A program made the position numbers and the translations under genes. The notes beneath the pieces were generated by a model that was given only the letters and a program-made list of their open reading frames with translations, made no database searches and had not been told where the DNA came from. Source: Pandoraea sputorum (GTDB taxonomy: Bacteria; Pseudomonadota; Gammaproteobacteria; Burkholderiales; Burkholderiaceae). From it: a stretch of DNA of 64,000 bases. This document shows, in pieces, positions 47,558 to 57,891 of this stretch. The number at the start of each line of letters is the position of its first letter. Positions within the stretch are counted from its first letter, which is position 1. The stretch spans positions 3,224,001-3,288,000 of the forward strand of contig NZ_CP010431.2 in NCBI RefSeq assembly GCF_000814845.2, in the 5' to 3' direction.

Positions 47558-48895
47558 TCACTCGCCCTTGGCGTAAGGGTTCGCACTGTTGCGGAACTCT
47601 ATGCGTAATGGAGTGCCCTTCAACTTAAAAGTTTCGCGGAAACGGTTCTCAAGGTAGCGGCGATAGCTATCGGTCACGCCATCCAGACTGTTCCCGTGAA
47701 TGACGATGATCGGCGGATTCGAGCCGCCCTGGTGGGCATAGCGCAGTTTCGGGCGCGAGAAGCCCGCACGCCGCGGCTGCTGGTGCTCCACGGCCTCGAT
47801 CAACGCCTTCGTGAGCTTCGGCGTCGGCAACTTCGTCATCGCTGCGGCGAACGCTTCGTCCACCGAGCGCATCAACGGACCAATGCCCGTCGCCTTCGCG
47901 GCAGAAATGAAGTGGAAGTTCGCAAAACCGAGGAATTTGAGCTTTCTCTCCAATTCCTGTTTCGCCTGATCGCGGGTGTATTCGTCCAGCCCGTCCCACT
48001 TGTTCACGCCAACGACCACCGCACGGCCCGACTCCAGAATAAAGCCGGCGATATGCGCGTCCTGATCGGAAATATCCTGACGCGCGTCGAGCATGAGAAT
48101 CACGACGTTAGCATCGGCAATCGATTGCAGCGTTTTCACTACCGAGAACTTCTCGATCGCTTCGAACACTTTGCCCCGACGGCGCAGACCCGCCGTATCG
48201 ATCAGCGTGTAGTTCTTGCCCTGACGCTCGAAGTCGATGTGAATCGAATCGCGCGTGGTGCCCGGCATGTCGAACGCGATCACGCGCTCCTCACCCAGCA
48301 GCGTGTTGACCAACGTCGACTTCCCGACGTTCGGACGCCCAACAATGGCGATCTTCACCCGGCCATCGTGCTTATCGTCGTCTTCGTTCTCGTCAGGATT
48401 CGCATAGAACGGCGCGATGGCTTCGTCGATGACTTCCTTCACGCCGTCGCCATGCGCGGCCGAAATCGCAAGCGGGTCACCCAGACCGAGCTCGTAAAAG
48501 TCGTTCGCGACCGCGGAGTACTTCATGCCCTCGGCCTTGTTGACCACGAGCATGATCTTGCGCCCCGTCTTGCGCAGATAGTCGGCGATGATCTGGTCTT
48601 GCGGCGTGAGGCCCTGACGGCCGTCCACGATGTAGATCACCACATCGGCCTCGACCACGGCCTGACGCGTCTGCTTGGCCATCTCGTGGAAGATGCCTTC
48701 CTTGGCCACGGGTTCGAAGCCGCCGGTATCGATCACCAGATACGGATGGTCGCCAACACGCCCCTCGCCATAGTGACGGTCGCGCGTGAGCCCGGGCATA
48801 TCGGCGACGAGTGCGTCGCGCGAGCGGGTCAAACGGTTGAATAGCGTCGATTTGCCGACGTTGGGGCGCCCTACGAGCGCGATCACGGGTTTCAT
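47558..48895 (-). CDS. der: Ribosome biogenesis GTPase Der (EngA)
   Basis: The 445-aa protein has two tandem G domains. The first starts [20 protein letters not shown] with DTGGFEP and NKAEG; the second has [29 protein letters not shown] and NKWDGL. A C-terminal KH-like domain follows from about residue 355 ([20 protein letters not shown]). It acts in 50S assembly and is essential in the bacteria studied. It lies 79 bp after bamB across a terminator, a conserved neighbour pair. Confidence 0.98.
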   Translation of the reverse strand: MKPVIALVGRPNVGKSTLFNRLTRSRDALVADMPGLTRDRHYGEGRVGDHPYLVIDTGGFEPVAKEGIFHEMAKQTRQAVVEADVVIYIVDGRQGLTPQDQIIADYLRKTGRKIMLVVNKAEGMKYSAVANDFYELGLGDPLAISAAHGDGVKEVIDEAIAPFYANPDENEDDDKHDGRVKIAIVGRPNVGKSTLVNTLLGEERVIAFDMPGTTRDSIHIDFERQGKNYTLIDTAGLRRRGKVFEAIEKFSVVKTLQSIADANVVILMLDARQDISDQDAHIAGFILESGRAVVVGVNKWDGLDEYTRDQAKQELERKLKFLGFANFHFISAAKATGIGPLMRSVDEAFAAAMTKLPTPKLTKALIEAVEHQQPRRAGFSRPKLRYAHQGGSNPPIIVIHGNSLDGVTDSYRRYLENRFRETFKLKGTPLRIEFRNSANPYAKGE

Positions 48896-48916
48896 GAATA
48901 AGCCCTAAAAACGAAG

Positions 48917-48939
48917 ACGGCCGGCGCGCTGCCGGCCGT
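48917..48939 (-). terminator. Rho-independent terminator of bamB
   Basis: ACGGCCGGC and GCCGGCCGT pair perfectly around GCGCT. On the minus strand CTTCGTTTTTAG follows. It separates bamB from der. Confidence 0.82.
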
Positions 48940-48974
48940 TCCCGGAAAATGCCCGGGTGCTTGCCGGTTACCGG

Positions 48975-50210
48975 TTATTCCGGACGGAAGCCATAAATGT
49001 TGCCGTCGCGGGTTTGCACAACCAGCGTCTGACCGGCGATGACCGGCTGCGCGCTGATGGCTCCGCTCAGCTTGACGCGGGCGAGGAACTCGCCGTTGTC
49101 GCGAGACAGGAAATGCAGATAGCCCTGCTTGTCGCCCACGACCACCACACGGCCGAGCGCCAGGGGCGCCGACAGGTCGCGGTACTTGAGCTTGTCGTTC
49201 TGCCACAGTGTACTGCCATCGGCAGCGTTGAACGCGTACACGGCGCCATCGGTATTGACCGCAGCCACGACACGCTCGTCCTGCGACACACCGTTCGGCG
49301 ACGAAAAATCGCGCGCCCACAGACCGTTGCCGGTCTGCACGTCGGCGCAACCCACGCGGCCCTGGAACGTCGCGCCACACACCTGACGACCGAACACGAC
49401 CGGCGAGCCCGTGACGTCATTCACACGCTCGACTTCCGTCACACCCTTCGGGTACGACAACGGCGTGATCCACTGCGGATTGCCGGTATTGGCGTCGAGT
49501 GCCACCAGTTTGCCACCCGGGAAGCCCGTAATGACCGAACGGTCACCCACGAACGCCATGCCGGTGCCGGTACGCAGCGTAAGCGACGTTGCCGGTTGCG
49601 AGTACGACCAGCGCACCGAACCCGTGCCCGAATCGAACGCGGTCACACGGTTGTTGATAGCACGCACCACCACCAGGCCACGTCCCACCAGCGGTGCCGT
49701 CAGCACTTCGCTGCCGGCGTTCGCCTTCCACGACTGCTTGCCGTCGTGATCGAAGGCAATCACATCGCCCTTATGCGTGGCGACCACCGTCGTCTCGCCG
49801 TCGCTGCCCGGACCTGCGGTGATGTTCGTATCTGCCTTGGCCGACCAGGTCGACGCTCCCGTTTCCGCATCCACGCGCACGACGCTGCCATTCGCGCCAG
49901 CCGCAAACACGGCATTGCCCACGGCAACCGGCGCAAAGCTGTAAGCGCCGGCCTTGCCAACGCTCGCCGTCCACATCTGCTTGACGGTCAGCGCCTGCTT
50001 GATCTCCGTGAGCGGCGTGGGCTCGTGCGCCGGCTTGCTGCCGAACAGCCCGCAACCACCCAGCGTGCCCAACACTGCCAGCGTCAGCACAGCGGTGCTC
50101 GCGCGCTTGAAAATGCCACGGCGCGGCGAAACCATCTGGGCGACCTGCTCGGACTGTGACATGGCCATCGTTTGCGGCATCGATCGACGGAAGTCGTTAA
50201 GGATCATCAT
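48975..50210 (-). CDS. bamB: Outer membrane assembly lipoprotein BamB
   Basis: The open frame gives 411 aa; the first 30 residues include several alternative Met starts (MMILNDFRRSMPQTMAMSQS). The lipobox is LGTLGGC near residue 53, predicting lipidation and placement on the inner leaflet of the outer membrane. Eight PQQ-like beta-propeller blades follow, with repeated WSAKADTN, GKQSWKANAGSEVLTAPLVG and GTGSVRWSYSQP motifs. It is a BAM complex component that helps insert beta-barrel proteins. A start nearer MVSPRRGIFKRAST would leave a more typical signal peptide. Confidence 0.95.
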   Translation of the reverse strand: MMILNDFRRSMPQTMAMSQSEQVAQMVSPRRGIFKRASTAVLTLAVLGTLGGCGLFGSKPAHEPTPLTEIKQALTVKQMWTASVGKAGAYSFAPVAVGNAVFAAGANGSVVRVDAETGASTWSAKADTNITAGPGSDGETTVVATHKGDVIAFDHDGKQSWKANAGSEVLTAPLVGRGLVVVRAINNRVTAFDSGTGSVRWSYSQPATSLTLRTGTGMAFVGDRSVITGFPGGKLVALDANTGNPQWITPLSYPKGVTEVERVNDVTGSPVVFGRQVCGATFQGRVGCADVQTGNGLWARDFSSPNGVSQDERVVAAVNTDGAVYAFNAADGSTLWQNDKLKYRDLSAPLALGRVVVVGDKQGYLHFLSRDNGEFLARVKLSGAISAQPVIAGQTLVVQTRDGNIYGFRPE

Positions 50211-50266
50211 GTACCCGGTTATGCGTTATGGGAGGGTAATACTTGCCAACGGAATGCCGACGCGCG

Positions 50267-50896
50267 TCAGGCCCCCAGCGCGTCGAGCTTGAACTGCACG
50301 AACTGGCGCATGCCCGAATCCTGCTTATCGAGCTTTTCGAGCGCCAGCTTGTAAGCGGTCCGTGCGTCGGCCACCTTGCTCTGGGCGACGAGTACATCGC
50401 CCCGGCGATCGGCAAACAACGCAGCGTACGGCGCCGGTGGGTTGTCGAGCATCTTGAGCGCTTCGTCGTAGGCCTTCTCGTCGAGCAGCACACCCGCCAG
50501 ACGCAGCTTGGCCAGTTGCTTGTACTCGTCGTCCTTGGCGTTCGACGCAGCCCATTGCAGTTGCGCCTTCGCACCGGCCGTATCACCGGCATCGGCCAGC
50601 GTTTTGGCGGCGAGCAACGCGGTCATCTGCGCATACGGCGTGCCGCTGAACTTGCTTTCCATATCAGACGCGATACGGGCAACCTTCGCCTTGTCCTTCG
50701 CGTCGACAGCCGTTTCCAGTTCGCGGTACAGCACGCCGGCTTCGACCGCCTGCTTGCGCTCGTAATAGCGCCACAGGTTCCAGCCGCCATAGGCAAGCAT
50801 GATGATGACGAGCGTCCAGATAACGTAATTGCCGTACTGCTTCCACCAGGCCTTTACGTTCTCGATCTGTTCCTGTTCCTCGTGATAGCTGCTCAT
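50267..50896 (-). CDS. yfgM: YfgM-family tetratricopeptide protein (SecYEG ancillary subunit)
   Basis: The 209-aa protein has a cytoplasmic start (MSSYHEEQEQIENVKAWWKQ), one membrane helix (about 22-43, GNYVIWTLVIIMLAYGGWNL) and a periplasmic tetratricopeptide-like domain rich in Ala and Leu pairs (AAKTLADAGDTAGAKAQLQW, LAGVLLDEKAYDEALKMLDN). It fits the YfgM group associated with SecYEG and PpiD. It sits in its conserved place between hisS and bamB. Confidence 0.94.
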   Translation of the reverse strand: MSSYHEEQEQIENVKAWWKQYGNYVIWTLVIIMLAYGGWNLWRYYERKQAVEAGVLYRELETAVDAKDKAKVARIASDMESKFSGTPYAQMTALLAAKTLADAGDTAGAKAQLQWAASNAKDDEYKQLAKLRLAGVLLDEKAYDEALKMLDNPPAPYAALFADRRGDVLVAQSKVADARTAYKLALEKLDKQDSGMRQFVQFKLDALGA

Positions 50897-50928
50897 TCGC
50901 CGGGGTTCTCCGTGTCTGGCGTCGTGGA

Positions 50929-52305
50929 TTAATGAAGCGTTTCGTTGCCTGCGCCGCCATCGGCCAGGCTTTCGTTCACGCTCTCGTCAGCACTGGCGAC
51001 GATCGCGTCGATCAGATACTCGGCAAGGCCGTCGAACGGCACGCTTGTCTGGTTATTCGTCTGCTCGGCGGCACGCAGATGCTTGACTTCGGCAGTACCG
51101 GAGGCGACTTCGTTCTCACCAATGATGACGGCGAAGTTGGCACCACTGGCGTTCGCGCGCTTCATTTGCGACTTGAAGCTGCTGCTGTTTCCGTCCGGAC
51201 TGCAATGGAACACGACGTTCAGACCGGCATCGCGCATGCGCTCTGCCGCAATCAGCGCCGGTGCCACGGCCGATTCGCCCTGATGCACAACGTAGACGTC
51301 AGCGCCTTCTGCCTGCGGCACGAGATCATCTTCGCGCAGCAGTTCGAGAATACGTTCGACGCCCATTGCCCAGCCGCACGCCGGCGTAGCATCGCCACCC
51401 AGTTGCTCGATCAGCGGGTCGTAGCGACCGCCACCGGCGACCGTGCCCTGCGCACCCAACTTGTCCGTCACCCACTCGAACACGGTCAGATTGTAGTAAT
51501 CCAGACCACGCACGAGACGCGGATTGATCGTGAACGGGATGTTGTTCGCCTTGAGCAGCGACTGCACGCCCTCGAAGTGCTTGATCGACGCTTCGCCGAG
51601 ATAGTCGATGAGCTTCGGCGCACCTTCGACCATTTCCTGCATCGCCGGGTTCTTCGTATCGAGCACGCGCAGCGGGTTCGTGTAGAGGCGACGCTTACCG
51701 TCTTCATCCAGCAGATCGACGTGCTTTTCGAGATAGGCAATCAGATCGGCACGGTGACGCGCACGCTCTTCGCCCTGCCCCAGCGAGTTCAGCTGAAGAT
51801 GGATTCCGGTCAGACCGAGATCGTCCCACAGGCGCTGGCACATCAGAATGATTTCGACGTCGGCATCCGGGCCAGCCAGACCGAGCGCTTCCACGCCGAC
51901 CTGATGGAACTGACGATAGCGGCCGCGCTGCGGCTTCTCGTGACGGAACATCGGGCCGAAGTACCACAAACGCTTCGGGCCACCGTACAGCAGATTGTGT
52001 TCGAGCGTTGCGCGAACCGCTGCCGCCGTGCCTTCCGGACGCATCGTGAGTTGTTCGCCATTAAGCGAGTCAGTGAAGCTGTACATCTCTTTCTCGACGA
52101 TGTCCGTCACTTCACCGATACCGCGCGTGAACAGTTGCGTCTGCTCGAGGATCGGCGTACGGATCTGCTGATAGCCGTAGGCGCGCAACATGGCGCGCAC
52201 CGATTCCTCGAAAAACTCCCACAGGGCTTCGTCCTGCGGGAGGATGTCGTTCATGCCTTTGACCCCGGCCAGTTTGGCGAGGCGATTCTTCTTTGCGTCA
52301 GTCAT
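50929..52305 (-). CDS. hisS: Histidyl-tRNA synthetase
   Basis: The 458-aa class II synthetase has motif 1 region [20 protein letters not shown], motif 2 ERPQ-type loop [20 protein letters not shown], the histidine A boxes [20 protein letters not shown] (box 1) and [14 protein letters not shown] (box 2 region with motif 3). The C-terminal anticodon-binding domain is [20 protein letters not shown]. It has an extra acidic C-terminal tail ([14 protein letters not shown]). The full-length form contrasts with hisZ at 41978. Confidence 0.97.
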   Translation of the reverse strand: MTDAKKNRLAKLAGVKGMNDILPQDEALWEFFEESVRAMLRAYGYQQIRTPILEQTQLFTRGIGEVTDIVEKEMYSFTDSLNGEQLTMRPEGTAAAVRATLEHNLLYGGPKRLWYFGPMFRHEKPQRGRYRQFHQVGVEALGLAGPDADVEIILMCQRLWDDLGLTGIHLQLNSLGQGEERARHRADLIAYLEKHVDLLDEDGKRRLYTNPLRVLDTKNPAMQEMVEGAPKLIDYLGEASIKHFEGVQSLLKANNIPFTINPRLVRGLDYYNLTVFEWVTDKLGAQGTVAGGGRYDPLIEQLGGDATPACGWAMGVERILELLREDDLVPQAEGADVYVVHQGESAVAPALIAAERMRDAGLNVVFHCSPDGNSSSFKSQMKRANASGANFAVIIGENEVASGTAEVKHLRAAEQTNNQTSVPFDGLAEYLIDAIVASADESVNESLADGGAGNETLH

Positions 52306-52388
52306 ATTCTCTTGTGTTCTGCCCGCGTCCCTGCGACGCGCTGCTCACCGTGTGTCGGCGCGCTTTGTGCAAGCCCGCGCATGCCGAC

Positions 52389-53669
52389 TTAGGCGGCCAC
52401 TGCACCTTCCGCCTGACCGTAATGCGTCTTCACATAATCGTCGACGATCTGCTGGAATTCCTCAGCAATGTGATCGCCACGCAGCGTGCGCACCTTTTCG
52501 CCGTCGACGAAAACCGGCGCAGCCGGCGATTCGCCCGAACCCGGCAAGCTGATGCCGATGTTCGCATGCTTCGATTCGCCGGGACCATTCACGATGCAAC
52601 CCATGACCGCGACGTTCATGTTCTCGACGCCCGGATATTGAGCCTTCCACACCGGCATTTGTTCACGCAGGTATGTCTGAATATTCGATGCCAGTTCCTG
52701 GAACACCGTGCTCGTCGTACGGCCGCAGCCCGGGCAGGCAATCACCATCGGCGCGAACGCACGCAGGCCCATCGTCTGCAGGATTTCTTGCGCCACGACG
52801 ACTTCGCCCGTACGCGCGCCGCCGGGTTCCGGCGTCAGCGAAATACGGATCGTGTCGCCGATGCCTTCTTGCAGCAGCACCGACAGCGCGGCCGTCGAGG
52901 CGACGATACCCTTCGAGCCCATGCCTGCCTCAGTCAACCCGAGGTGCAGTGCATAGTCGCAACGCTTGGCCAGTTCGCGGTACACCGCGATCAGGTCCTG
53001 CACGGCGCTGACCTTGCACGACAGCAGAATCTTGTCGGCCGCGAGACCCACGCGCTGCGCCAGTTCGGCCGATTCGAGCGCCGAAGTGATCAGCGCTTCG
53101 TACATCACGCTCTGCGCGTCCCACGGCGTGGCACGTGCGGCGTTTTCGTCCATGATGCGAGCGAGCAACGACTGATCCAGGCTGCCCCAGTTCACACCGA
53201 TACGCACCGGCTTGTCGTACTTGATCGCCATCTCGATCATTTGCGCGAACTGCGTATCGCGCTTGGCGCCCTGCCCGACGTTGCCCGGGTTGATGCGGTA
53301 CTTCGACAGCGTCTCAGCGCACTCCGGATAGTCAGCGAGCAGCTTGTGGCCGTTGTAATGGAAGTCGCCCACCAGCGGCACCATCACACCCATGCGATCG
53401 AGTTGCTCACGGATATGTGGCACGGCAGCGGCCGCTTCCGGCGTGTTCACCGTGATCCGCACGAGTTCTGAGCCGGCCTGCGCCAGCTCCTTGACCTGAA
53501 TGGCCGTGCCGATCACGTCCGCCGTGTCGGTGTTGGTCATCGATTGCACGCGAATCGGCGAATCGCCGCCAACCGTCACCAGTTGACCGCCCCAACGAAT
53601 CCCGACTTTGCGGGACTGACGGCGGGGTGCCGGACCACCGATGATCGGCATGCATTCTACAGAAGCCAT
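52389..53669 (-). CDS. ispG: 4-hydroxy-3-methylbut-2-enyl-diphosphate synthase (IspG/GcpE)
   Basis: The 426-aa enzyme reduces MEcPP to HMBPP in the MEP isoprenoid pathway. The N-terminal TIM-barrel has [20 protein letters not shown] and [20 protein letters not shown], with the RINPGNVG motif. The three Cys ligands of the 4Fe-4S cluster are in ACPGCGRTT and [17 protein letters not shown]. The length is that of the proteobacterial two-domain form with an insertion. It is 18 bp after the rodZ-like gene. Confidence 0.97.
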   Translation of the reverse strand: MASVECMPIIGGPAPRRQSRKVGIRWGGQLVTVGGDSPIRVQSMTNTDTADVIGTAIQVKELAQAGSELVRITVNTPEAAAAVPHIREQLDRMGVMVPLVGDFHYNGHKLLADYPECAETLSKYRINPGNVGQGAKRDTQFAQMIEMAIKYDKPVRIGVNWGSLDQSLLARIMDENAARATPWDAQSVMYEALITSALESAELAQRVGLAADKILLSCKVSAVQDLIAVYRELAKRCDYALHLGLTEAGMGSKGIVASTAALSVLLQEGIGDTIRISLTPEPGGARTGEVVVAQEILQTMGLRAFAPMVIACPGCGRTTSTVFQELASNIQTYLREQMPVWKAQYPGVENMNVAVMGCIVNGPGESKHANIGISLPGSGESPAAPVFVDGEKVRTLRGDHIAEEFQQIVDDYVKTHYGQAEGAVAA

Positions 53670-53687
53670 GATTACCCTCTTTCGGTC

Positions 53688-54776
53688 TTACTGGAGCGTC
53701 AGACGCGCCACGTTGCCCGCATTGCGGGACTTGATCTCGACCGGTTGACCGTTGAATTCCAGCGACTCGACGCCCGCGACGTTACCCACAACGATCTTGA
53801 GCGGCGCATCGCCCGTAATTTCCTGTTCGGCACCCGCACGCATCAGTTGGGAGAACAGCACCTTGCCGTCCTTCGAACGCACTTCCACCCAGCTGTCCGC
53901 CTTCAGATGCAACGCAATCTTGCCATTACCCGGCGCACCGGCGCTCGACGCCTTTGTCTCGGCCGACGCCGCGGGTGCGGCCACGCTCGTCGCGGCCGCA
54001 GCGCTCGCGATCCCGGCGACCACGTGCGTCGGATCGACCGCTGCGATCAGACCCGGGCCTGCCGCCGCCGCACTGGCCGATGCGTTATTGACCGTGCTTT
54101 CCGTATTCCCGTTGTTCGTCGCATTGGCGACGTTCGTGGCGGCACCGCCTTCTGCCCCCGGCGGCGTGCCGTTGGCGTCGGCGACCACCGGCTGGCTTGC
54201 CGGCTCAGCAGCATCTGCCGCTCCTTGCGCCGACGCACCGCTTGCCAGGTCAGCCGCCTCGATGCTCCCGCGCCCGGCCTTGTGGCCATTGCCGAAGTAC
54301 CATGCAGCCCCCGCGATCACAACCAGCGCAGCCAGTGCCCAGGGCCACTTGGCCTGAGACGCTGCGACCGGCGAACGGAAACGCACCGGGCTCTTCGGAA
54401 TGCTCGGCTGCCCAGACTGCGGTTGCGGAATATCGATCGGGACCGGCGCCGTGCCGCTCACGCGACGCAGCGATTCAATCATCGGCTCGGGGTCACCCCC
54501 GACCATGCGCGCGTAGCTACGCACCACACCCTGAATAAACGGCATTTCAGGCAAGGCATCCCACTCGCCGGCTTCGAGACGCTTGAGCTTCTGCACCGAG
54601 ACCTTCAAACGCGCCGACACGTCCTCGATGGACATGCCACGTTTCTCACGCAAAGCGGCCAGTTGCGCACCCACTTGCGCACCCAGCTCAGCCCATCCGG
54701 CAGGTGCTCCCTGCGGCAAGCCCTGGCCTTGAGCCCCGGATTGCCCGCCCGCATCCGCCTGATTCTGGTTATCCAT
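53688..54776 (-). CDS. rodZ: RodZ-like helix-turn-helix membrane protein
   Basis: The 362-aa bitopic protein has a cytoplasmic Xre-type HTH (about 30-100, LGAQVGAQLAALREKRGMSI with EDVSARLKVSVQKLKRLEAG), a membrane helix around 145-163 (WPWALAALVVIAGAAWYFGN), a long Ala/Ser/Asn-rich periplasmic linker, and a C-terminal DUF4115-type domain (LHLKADSWVEVRSKDGKVLF, GDAPLKIVVGNVAGVESLEF). RodZ links MreB to the elongation machinery and shapes the cell. The gene order rlmN-rodZ-ispG-hisS is the conserved one. Confidence 0.93.
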   Translation of the reverse strand: MDNQNQADAGGQSGAQGQGLPQGAPAGWAELGAQVGAQLAALREKRGMSIEDVSARLKVSVQKLKRLEAGEWDALPEMPFIQGVVRSYARMVGGDPEPMIESLRRVSGTAPVPIDIPQPQSGQPSIPKSPVRFRSPVAASQAKWPWALAALVVIAGAAWYFGNGHKAGRGSIEAADLASGASAQGAADAAEPASQPVVADANGTPPGAEGGAATNVANATNNGNTESTVNNASASAAAAGPGLIAAVDPTHVVAGIASAAAATSVAAPAASAETKASSAGAPGNGKIALHLKADSWVEVRSKDGKVLFSQLMRAGAEQEITGDAPLKIVVGNVAGVESLEFNGQPVEIKSRNAGNVARLTLQ

Positions 54777-55037
54777 CGATACGCCCCCGTTCGTAAGCAG
54801 CCGCCCGCAGCGGCTGAGGATATGCTCGCGACAGTTTCGCTACATCGTCTCCCGTGCGCGCGGCGTGCAGATCTGCGCGGCGCATCGAGCGATTTTGCAT
54901 GTCACTGACGAAATTGCGCGGAACGCGAAACGCGCCCCGCGCAAGGAATGCTTTAGTGCACGACTGATCCGACGCAAGGCATGGCACGTGCGGAGCCGAC
55001 GGCCCTCGCCACGGTCCACGCCTGCTCATGCGCAGCC

Positions 55038-56159
55038 TCATACGCTACGCACCTCGACCGCGATTTTCCCGAATTTGCCGCGCTGTGCAAGCCGCGTACG
55101 ATCCTGCACTTCGCCGGCCAGCTGACCACAGGCGGCGTCGATGTCGTCACCGCGCGTCTTGCGCACCGTCGTGACGAGGCCTGCGTCGAGCAAAATCTGC
55201 GCAAATCGCTTGATTTGCGGATCCTTCGAGCGAAGCAGACCGGATTCGGGGAACGGATTGAAAGGGATCAGATTGAATTTGCACGGCACGTCGCGCGTGA
55301 GTGCGACAAGCTCGCGCGCATGCGCTTCGGTGTCATTCACACCGTCGAGCATGCAGTACTCGAACGTGATGAAATCGCGCGGCGCCACTTCCAGGTAACG
55401 CTCGCACGCGCCCATCAGTTCGCGTAACGGATATTTTTTGTTGAGCGGCACGAGCACATCGCGCAGCGCATCGTTCGGCGCGTGCAGCGAGACGGCAAGC
55501 GCCACAGGCAGTTCCTGACCCAGGCGATCCATCATCGGCACAACGCCGGACGTCGACAAGGTCACGCGGCGACGCGACAACCCGTAGGCGTTGTCGTCGA
55601 GCATCAGGCGCATGGCGCCGACCACATTGTCGAAATTGAGCAGCGGCTCGCCCATGCCCATCATCACCACGTTGGTGATCACGCGCTCGTTCTTACCTTC
55701 GCGCCCCAGATCGCGGCGCAATGCGAACTCGGCCATCCACAACTGACCGATGATTTCGCCAAGCGACAGATTGCGCGAGAAACCCTGCTTGCCGGTCGAA
55801 CAGAACCGGCAATTGACAGCGCAGCCCGCTTGCGATGAAACGCAAAGCGTGCCACGCGTCTCCTCAGGGATGTAGACGGTCTCGACGGCATTGCCGTTGC
55901 CCACATCCAGCAACCATTTGCGCGTACCGTCCGCCGACAGATGGTCGGTGATTGCGGCAGGCGCGGCGATGTGCGCGCGCGTTTTCAACTTCTCGCGCAG
56001 CGACTTGGCCAGATCGGTCATGCCATCGAAATCGGCGGCGCCCATCTGGTGGATCCAACGCTGGAGCTGGCGAGCACGGAACGGTTTTTCACCGAGCGTG
56101 CCGCAATAGGCGGCCAGACCGTCCGGATCGTAATCAAGCAGATTCGTAAGGTTGGTCAT
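55038..56159 (-). CDS. rlmN: Dual-specificity 23S rRNA/tRNA adenine-C2 methyltransferase RlmN
   Basis: The 373-aa radical SAM enzyme methylates A2503 of 23S rRNA and A37 of several tRNAs. The 4Fe-4S site CX3CX2C is in [39 protein letters not shown] is the SAM-binding GGEP-like region; [20 protein letters not shown] and [19 protein letters not shown] are typical. The C-terminal methyl-accepting Cys appears in [19 protein letters not shown]. The protein ends VEVRSV at 55038. It lies 59 bp downstream of ndk. Confidence 0.97.
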   Translation of the reverse strand: MTNLTNLLDYDPDGLAAYCGTLGEKPFRARQLQRWIHQMGAADFDGMTDLAKSLREKLKTRAHIAAPAAITDHLSADGTRKWLLDVGNGNAVETVYIPEETRGTLCVSSQAGCAVNCRFCSTGKQGFSRNLSLGEIIGQLWMAEFALRRDLGREGKNERVITNVVMMGMGEPLLNFDNVVGAMRLMLDDNAYGLSRRRVTLSTSGVVPMMDRLGQELPVALAVSLHAPNDALRDVLVPLNKKYPLRELMGACERYLEVAPRDFITFEYCMLDGVNDTEAHARELVALTRDVPCKFNLIPFNPFPESGLLRSKDPQIKRFAQILLDAGLVTTVRKTRGDDIDAACGQLAGEVQDRTRLAQRGKFGKIAVEVRSV

Positions 56160-56218
56160 GGCCCTGGTCCGTCAACATCCCTTCGGTAACTTCCTGCGAT
56201 TGAGCGACTATACGCGGC

Positions 56219-56644
56219 TTAGCGCGAGTAGACGTTCATGCCCGGGAAGAAGAAAGCCACTTCAACAGCGGCCGTTTCAGCAGCGTCCGAACCGTGCACG
56301 GCGTTGGCGTCGATGCTGTCGGCGAAGTCGGCGCGGATCGTGCCCTTTTCTGCCTTCTTCGGGTCGGTGGCGCCCATCAGTTCGCGATTCTTCGCGATGG
56401 CGTTTTCACCTTCCAGAGCCTGGATCATCACCGGACCCGAGATCATGAAGTCGACCAGATCCTTGAAGAACGGACGCTCCTTGTGAACGGCGTAGAACTG
56501 CTCGGCCTCGGCGCGCGACAGGTGCACCAGCTTGGCAGCGGCGATCTTCAGGCCGGCGGCTTCGAAGCGGCTGTAAATCTGGCCGATCACGTTCTTAGCA
56601 ACGGCATCGGGCTTGATAATCGACAAAGTGCGTTCGACTGCCAT
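56219..56644 (-). CDS. ndk: Nucleoside-diphosphate kinase
   Basis: The 141-aa enzyme balances nucleoside triphosphates by phosphohistidine transfer. Start ATG 56644 ([20 protein letters not shown]) has TGGAG seven bases upstream. The phosphoacceptor His is in [20 protein letters not shown], and [23 protein letters not shown] and [18 protein letters not shown] complete the family pattern. The length is standard. A TACAAT -10-like box sits at 56693-56698 on the minus strand. It heads the long minus-strand housekeeping block. Confidence 0.98.
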   Translation of the reverse strand: MAVERTLSIIKPDAVAKNVIGQIYSRFEAAGLKIAAAKLVHLSRAEAEQFYAVHKERPFFKDLVDFMISGPVMIQALEGENAIAKNRELMGATDPKKAEKGTIRADFADSIDANAVHGSDAAETAAVEVAFFFPGMNVYSR

Positions 56645-57052
56645 GAAAAACTCCAAAAAATTAAGCAGTTATATAACCAACATGAACCCATAATTGTAGC
56701 ACGAAGGCTGTTATGATGGGGATGGAACCTATAGCGCGCGTACCGCTCAAACGCAGGACGGCCGGGACGATCCGGCTTTTCGCGAAGTTGACACAAGGGT
56801 GTGATTCCGGCACCTTCCCTCGATAGGAGGGTTGGCGGGCGTAACGGCCGATTGAAATTGGGACTTTTGCCCCGAGATTTCAAGAATCGTCCGAGCGCTT
56901 TGCGCGGGAGATTTCGGTATCCTTGCACTTCGACGACAAGCCAGACTAACGGCTGCGGGGGATTCGCCGGCAAGGGTTGCCGGTCATCGTATGCGTCATC
57001 AGGCGCCTGCCGGCCCCGCCAACAGGCATAACGACCACGGAGAACACAATAT
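56645..57052. promoter_or_regulatory. 408-bp divergent region between ndk and the Bax1-I gene
   Basis: An AT-rich stretch with TACAAT (minus strand, 56693-56698) is the likely ndk promoter. The rest is GC-rich with no ORF that has a ribosome binding site. GGAGAACACAATAT precedes the Bax1-I ATG. I see no operator-like repeat or RNA fold that I can defend. Confidence 0.4.
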
Positions 57053-57754
57053 ATGAACCAGGATTTCCAACGCTTCGGCTACGGCGGAACGGGGGGCGTC
57101 GCGACCGCACAGGTGCGCAACAAGGTGCTGCGTAATACGTATTGGCTGCTCGCACTGTCGATGCTGCCGACGATTGCGGGCGCCTGGCTGGGTGTGACTT
57201 ACGGCTTCGCGCTGTTCGCGGGCAGCCCGATGGTCAGCGTGATCCTGTTCCTCGCGATTGCTTTTGGCTTCATGTTCGCGATCGAGCGCTTCAAGAATAG
57301 CGGCGTCGGTGTGGCACTGCTGCTGGGCTTCACGTTCTTCATGGGCCTGATGCTCACGCGTCTGCTGAGCTTCGTATTGGGCTTTTCGAACGGCGCATCG
57401 CTCATCATGCTGGCGTTCGGCGGCACGGCCGTGATCTTTACCGTGATGGCAACGGTGGCCACGGTCAGCAAGCGCGATTTCAGCGGCCTGGGCAAGTGGC
57501 TGTTCATGGGCGTGATCGTGATCCTGCTCGCCTCGATCGCCAACATCTGGCTGCATCTTCCGGCACTGATGCTGACGGTTTCGGTTCTCGCCATCGCAAT
57601 CTTCTCGGCGTACATCCTGTTCGATGTGCAGCGCGTGGTGAATGGCGGCGAAACGAACTACGTCACCGCGACGCTCGCGATCTACCTCGATCTTTACAAC
57701 ATCTTCACCAACCTGCTCGCCATCCTCGGCGTGTTCGGCGGCAACCGCAACTAA
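57053..57754 (+). CDS. Bax inhibitor-1/YccA family membrane protein
   Basis: The 233-aa protein has seven predicted membrane helices and the BI-1 pattern: RNKVLRNTYWLLALSMLPTI, AFGFMFAIERFKNSGVGVAL, LLLGFTFFMGLMLTRLLSFV and SAYILFDVQRVVNGGETNYV with the paired Asp residues, then ATLAIYLDLYNIFTNLLAIL. Bacterial relatives (YccA, YbhL) interact with FtsH or act as pH-sensitive calcium leak channels; which applies here is unknown. The gene is monocistronic and ends at a strong terminator. Confidence 0.95.
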   Translation: MNQDFQRFGYGGTGGVATAQVRNKVLRNTYWLLALSMLPTIAGAWLGVTYGFALFAGSPMVSVILFLAIAFGFMFAIERFKNSGVGVALLLGFTFFMGLMLTRLLSFVLGFSNGASLIMLAFGGTAVIFTVMATVATVSKRDFSGLGKWLFMGVIVILLASIANIWLHLPALMLTVSVLAIAIFSAYILFDVQRVVNGGETNYVTATLAIYLDLYNIFTNLLAILGVFGGNRN

Positions 57755-57773
57755 GCGGCGAGCCAGCAGCAAC

Positions 57774-57809
57774 AAAAAAAGCCAGTCCTTCGGGACTGGC
57801 TTTTTCTTT
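57774..57809. terminator. Terminator between convergent Bax1-I gene and rlmD
   Basis: AAAAAAA, GCCAGTCC-TTCG-GGACTGGC (57781-57800), TTTTTCTTT. A stable tetraloop with A- and T-runs on the two sides makes it bidirectional. Confidence 0.92.
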
Positions 57810-57891
57810 GGGGGAATCGGATTCGCGGCTAGCCGTCGCCCGCCCGGCGCGGAGTGCCCCGGCCTATCCAGCCGGGCCCTTCCGCGAATAC

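Noticed and set aside
50932..52392. 486-codon plus-strand frame opposite hisS
   Set aside because: Shadow of hisS; no recognisable motif and no ribosome binding site.
54777..55037. Possible small RNA between rodZ and rlmN
   Set aside because: No promoter plus terminator pair and no conserved fold visible; it is probably just upstream sequence of rodZ.
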